From contig VAXX01000209.1 of NCBI GenBank assembly GCA_005885115.1, forward strand, positions 1-7,207: a stretch of 7,207 nt of DNA. The letters are read 5' to 3'. A program made the position numbers and the translations under genes. Origin of the DNA: Actinomycetota bacterium (GTDB lineage: Bacteria > Actinomycetota > Actinomycetes > Mycobacteriales > Micromonosporaceae). Shown in pieces: positions 5,291 through 7,207 of the stretch; positions within the stretch are counted from its first letter, which is position 1; each line of letters begins with the position of its first letter. Below the pieces are notes generated by a model, which was given only the letters and a program-made list of their open reading frames with translations, was not told the DNA's origin and did no database searches.

Positions 5291-6457
5291 ATGAGCGAGA
5301 TCTACTACGAGCCGGAGCGCGCGGGGCCGATCCTCGACGTGTTCCCCGACGCGCACGGCGCGGCCGACCTCGCCGAGTTGGCCGCGCTGGTGCACGCTGA
5401 CCCCGGCGCCCAGTTGGTCATCCTCGGCCCGACCGTGACGCTGCCCGACGCCGTCGGGTTCGCGGCGCGGCACCGGCTGACCCGGCCCTCGCTCGGCGTG
5501 GTCCTGCTGCGCGACCAGGTCGACGTCGCCGTACTCGCCGAGGCGATCCGCTCCGGCGTCCGCGAGGTGATCACGGCCGCCGACCCGGACGGGATCCGGG
5601 CCGCCTGTGCCCGCTCGCTCGACGTCTCCCGGCAGCTCGTGCTCGGTACCCCGGCGCCGGCCAAGCCGACCCGGGAGGGGCAGATCCTGACGGTCTTCGC
5701 CGGCAAGGGCGGCAGCGGCAAGAGTACGGTCGCCTCGAACCTCGCCGTGGCGCTGGCCGCCGGCGGGGCCAACCGGGTCCTGCTGGTCGACCTCGACCTC
5801 GCCTTCGGCGACATCGCGATCATGCTGCAGCTGGTACCCCGACGGACGATCGCCGACGCGGTACCCATGGTCGGCCGGCTGGACGAGACCGGTATCCGCT
5901 CGCTGGTCACCCCGTACGCGCCCGGGCTGGACACGCTGCTGGCCCCGCCCGGCCCGGCCGAGGGGGAGCGGGTCGGCCGGGAACTGGTCGACGAGATCCT
6001 CAAGATCGCCCGGCGGATGTACGACTACGTCGTCGTGGACACCCCGCCGGCCTTCACCGACCAGGTGCTCGCCGCGCTCGACCTGTCCCAGTGGTACCTG
6101 CTGGTCGCCACCCCGGACGTACCGTCGCTGAAGAACCTGCGCCTGACGCTGAACATGTTCGACCTGCTGGAGTACCCGGCGAACCAGCGGCTCGTGGTGC
6201 TCAACCGGGCCGACGCCCAGGTCGGGCTGACCCAGGCCGACATCGACAAGGTGATCCGGGCGCCGATCAACGGCCGGGTACCGTCCACCCGCGACGTACC
6301 GGTGTCGATCAACCGGGGCGTACCGCTGATGGTGAGCAGCCCGCAGAGCCCGGTCAGCCGGTGCGTACAGCAGATCGTCGACACCCACATCGCGACCGCC
6401 GAGGAGCACGACCGGCCGGCCCACCGCCGGCGCGGCCTGCTGCGAAAGGGGCGGTGA
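5291..6457 (+). CDS. cpaE: Pilus localisation ATPase CpaE/TadZ (pseudo-receiver + MinD/ParA-type ATPase)
   Basis: MinD/ParA-like ATPase of 388 aa that positions the Tad machine at the cell membrane or pole. Residues about 12-118 form a small alpha/beta domain like the receiver-type domain of CpaE/TadZ, but the usual phospho-acceptor Asp at the end of beta-3 appears replaced (VILGP, 43-47), so it is probably not phosphorylated. The ATPase domain starts at about 131: deviant Walker A GKGGSGKST (138-146) with signature Lys139 and Lys144, Walker A' LLVDLDLAFGD (164-174), and Walker B YVVVDTPP (246-253). The C-terminus is very basic (RRRGLLRKGR) and could help membrane contact. ATG 5291 is chosen because it lies 1 nt after the cpaB stop; the in-frame GTG at 5255 would overlap cpaB by 35 nt and adds residues unlike the family. 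No ribosome binding site is visible at 5291, suggesting reinitiation after cpaB. Confidence 0.93.
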   Translation: MSEIYYEPERAGPILDVFPDAHGAADLAELAALVHADPGAQLVILGPTVTLPDAVGFAARHRLTRPSLGVVLLRDQVDVAVLAEAIRSGVREVITAADPDGIRAACARSLDVSRQLVLGTPAPAKPTREGQILTVFAGKGGSGKSTVASNLAVALAAGGANRVLLVDLDLAFGDIAIMLQLVPRRTIADAVPMVGRLDETGIRSLVTPYAPGLDTLLAPPGPAEGERVGRELVDEILKIARRMYDYVVVDTPPAFTDQVLAALDLSQWYLLVATPDVPSLKNLRLTLNMFDLLEYPANQRLVVLNRADAQVGLTQADIDKVIRAPINGRVPSTRDVPVSINRGVPLMVSSPQSPVSRCVQQIVDTHIATAEEHDRPAHRRRGLLRKGR

Positions 6458-6459
6458 CG

Positions 6460-7207
6460 ATGGGGCTGTACGACCGCATCGAGCTGCGGCGCGGTAGCGC
6501 CGTGGAGAGCGCGCCAGAGCCGGCGGCACCCGTCGAGACCCCGGCACCGGTCGAGCGGCACCGGCCGAGTACGCCCGTCGTGGACCCGGTCGCCGGGGTA
6601 CGCCGGCGCCTCCAGCAGGCCCTGGTCGAGACCCTCGGCCCGCAGATGTACGAGGAGATCGGCGGGGACGAGGACCTGGCCCAGCGGGTACGCGAGACGA
6701 TCGCGGCCCTGCTCGCCCGCGAGGAGACCCCGCTGGCCGGCGGCGACCGCGCGCGGATCACCCAGGAGGTGACCGACGAGATCCTCGGCCACGGTCCGAT
6801 CGAGCCGCTGCTGCGCGACCCCGACGTCAGCGAGATCATGGTCAACGGCGCGCACCGGATCTTCGTGGAGCGCAGCGGGAAGATCATCCAGGTACCCACG
6901 GAATTCGCCGACGAGGGGCACCTGCGCCGGGTGATCGACCGGATCGTGTCCCGGGTCGGGCGCCGGGTGGACGAGGCGAGCCCGATGGTCGACGCCCGCC
7001 TGCCCGACGGCAGCCGGGTCAACGCGGTGGTACCGCCGATCGCGCTGGACGGCTCCACGCTGACCATCCGGAAGTTCGCCACCGAGCCGCTGACCGTGGC
7101 CGACCTGATCAGCTTCGGTACCTTCAGCCCGCACGTCGCCCAGCTCCTCGCCGCGTGCGTACAGGGCCGGCTGGACATCGTCGTGTCCGGCGGTACCGGC
7201 TCCGGCA
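6460..7207 (+). CDS. cpaF: Tad pilus motor ATPase CpaF/TadA, 3' end cut by window
   Basis: Hexameric secretion ATPase that powers Flp pilus assembly at the cytoplasmic face. The visible part is 249 residues. It comprises a variable Ala/Pro-rich N-terminal segment (about 10-45), then the helical region RRRLQQALVETLG and ITQEVTDEILGHGPIEPLL (100-118). The conserved N-terminal domain motifs EIMVNG (125-130), DEASPMVDARLPDGSRVNAV (171-190) and TIRKF (202-206) follow. The last bases encode VVSGGTGSG, the beginning of Walker A, so the window stops just before its Lys and the catalytic half lies outside. ATG 6460 is 2 nt after the cpaE stop and is preceded by AAGGGG and GGTGA. An in-frame GTG at 6454 would overlap the cpaE stop and is a less likely start. 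The missing part should hold Walker B and the His boxes, likely followed by TadB/TadC. Confidence 0.95.
   Translation, partial: MGLYDRIELRRGSAVESAPEPAAPVETPAPVERHRPSTPVVDPVAGVRRRLQQALVETLGPQMYEEIGGDEDLAQRVRETIAALLAREETPLAGGDRARITQEVTDEILGHGPIEPLLRDPDVSEIMVNGAHRIFVERSGKIIQVPTEFADEGHLRRVIDRIVSRVGRRVDEASPMVDARLPDGSRVNAVVPPIALDGSTLTIRKFATEPLTVADLISFGTFSPHVAQLLAACVQGRLDIVVSGGTGSG

Noticed and set aside
5162..6547. Long reverse-strand open frame of 461 codons opposite cpaE
   Set aside because: Its codons mirror the third-position GC pattern of the + strand gene, the product is low-complexity Arg/Gly/Asp-rich, and cpaE on the + strand has full family motifs.
6025..7134. Reverse-strand open frames opposite cpaE and cpaF (up to 369 codons)
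   Set aside because: These are shadows of GC-rich coding sequence; cpaF motifs are intact on the + strand and no family is recognisable in the reverse products.
1..7207. tRNA, rRNA, CRISPR array, insertion sequence or phage attachment site
   Set aside because: I saw no clover-leaf sequence, repeat-spacer pattern, transposase motif or terminal inverted repeats; gene spacing leaves little room for them.

Overview
The window is very GC-rich (clearly above 70% by eye), almost fully coding on the + strand, with strong G/C third-position bias, GTG starts and frequent GTAC words. This points to a high-GC actinomycete, most likely of the Micromonosporaceae type; that assignment is inferred from composition and gene content, not from a marker gene.

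Layout. (1) 1-780: 3' part of a secreted-type alpha/beta-hydrolase of the PHB depolymerase / feruloyl esterase (CE1, LpqC-like) group, cut by the left edge. (2) 865-2010: a membrane sensor histidine kinase with all core boxes and no response regulator beside it in the window. (3) 2117-3701: a secreted alkaline phosphatase / type I phosphodiesterase family gene whose reading frame breaks near 3030-3060, apparently by a small internal deletion, so it is called a pseudogene (or an assembly error). (4) 3702-3848: intergenic region with a three-half-site inverted-repeat array just after the phosphatase, then the leader of the next operon. (5) 3849-7207: a Tad/Flp pilus operon in the order flp (57-aa pilin), tadE-like pseudopilin, cpaB, cpaE/tadZ, cpaF/tadA, with gaps of 1-7 nt. 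The cpaF gene is cut by the right edge exactly within its Walker A motif. The rest of the usual set (TadB/TadC, further TadE/F-like genes, prepilin peptidase) is not visible and may lie to the right.

How the genes work together. Flp is the major pilin. TadE is a minor pseudopilin carrying the same type of processing site. CpaE/TadZ is a MinD/ParA-like ATPase that positions the machine, and CpaF/TadA is the motor ATPase. CpaB is a SAF-domain assembly protein best known from bacteria with an outer-membrane secretin. The three genes on the left (esterase, kinase, phosphatase) look like independent housekeeping or accessory genes, and nothing ties them functionally to the pilus locus.

I do not see an undescribed multi-gene system here. 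The most useful unusual points are the broken phosphatase frame, the inverted-repeat array at 3705-3739, a strong hairpin directly behind the pilin gene, a perfect intragenic inverted repeat in tadE, and a strong GTA-CC codon-context bias that yields 22 GGTACC sites in 7.2 kb.
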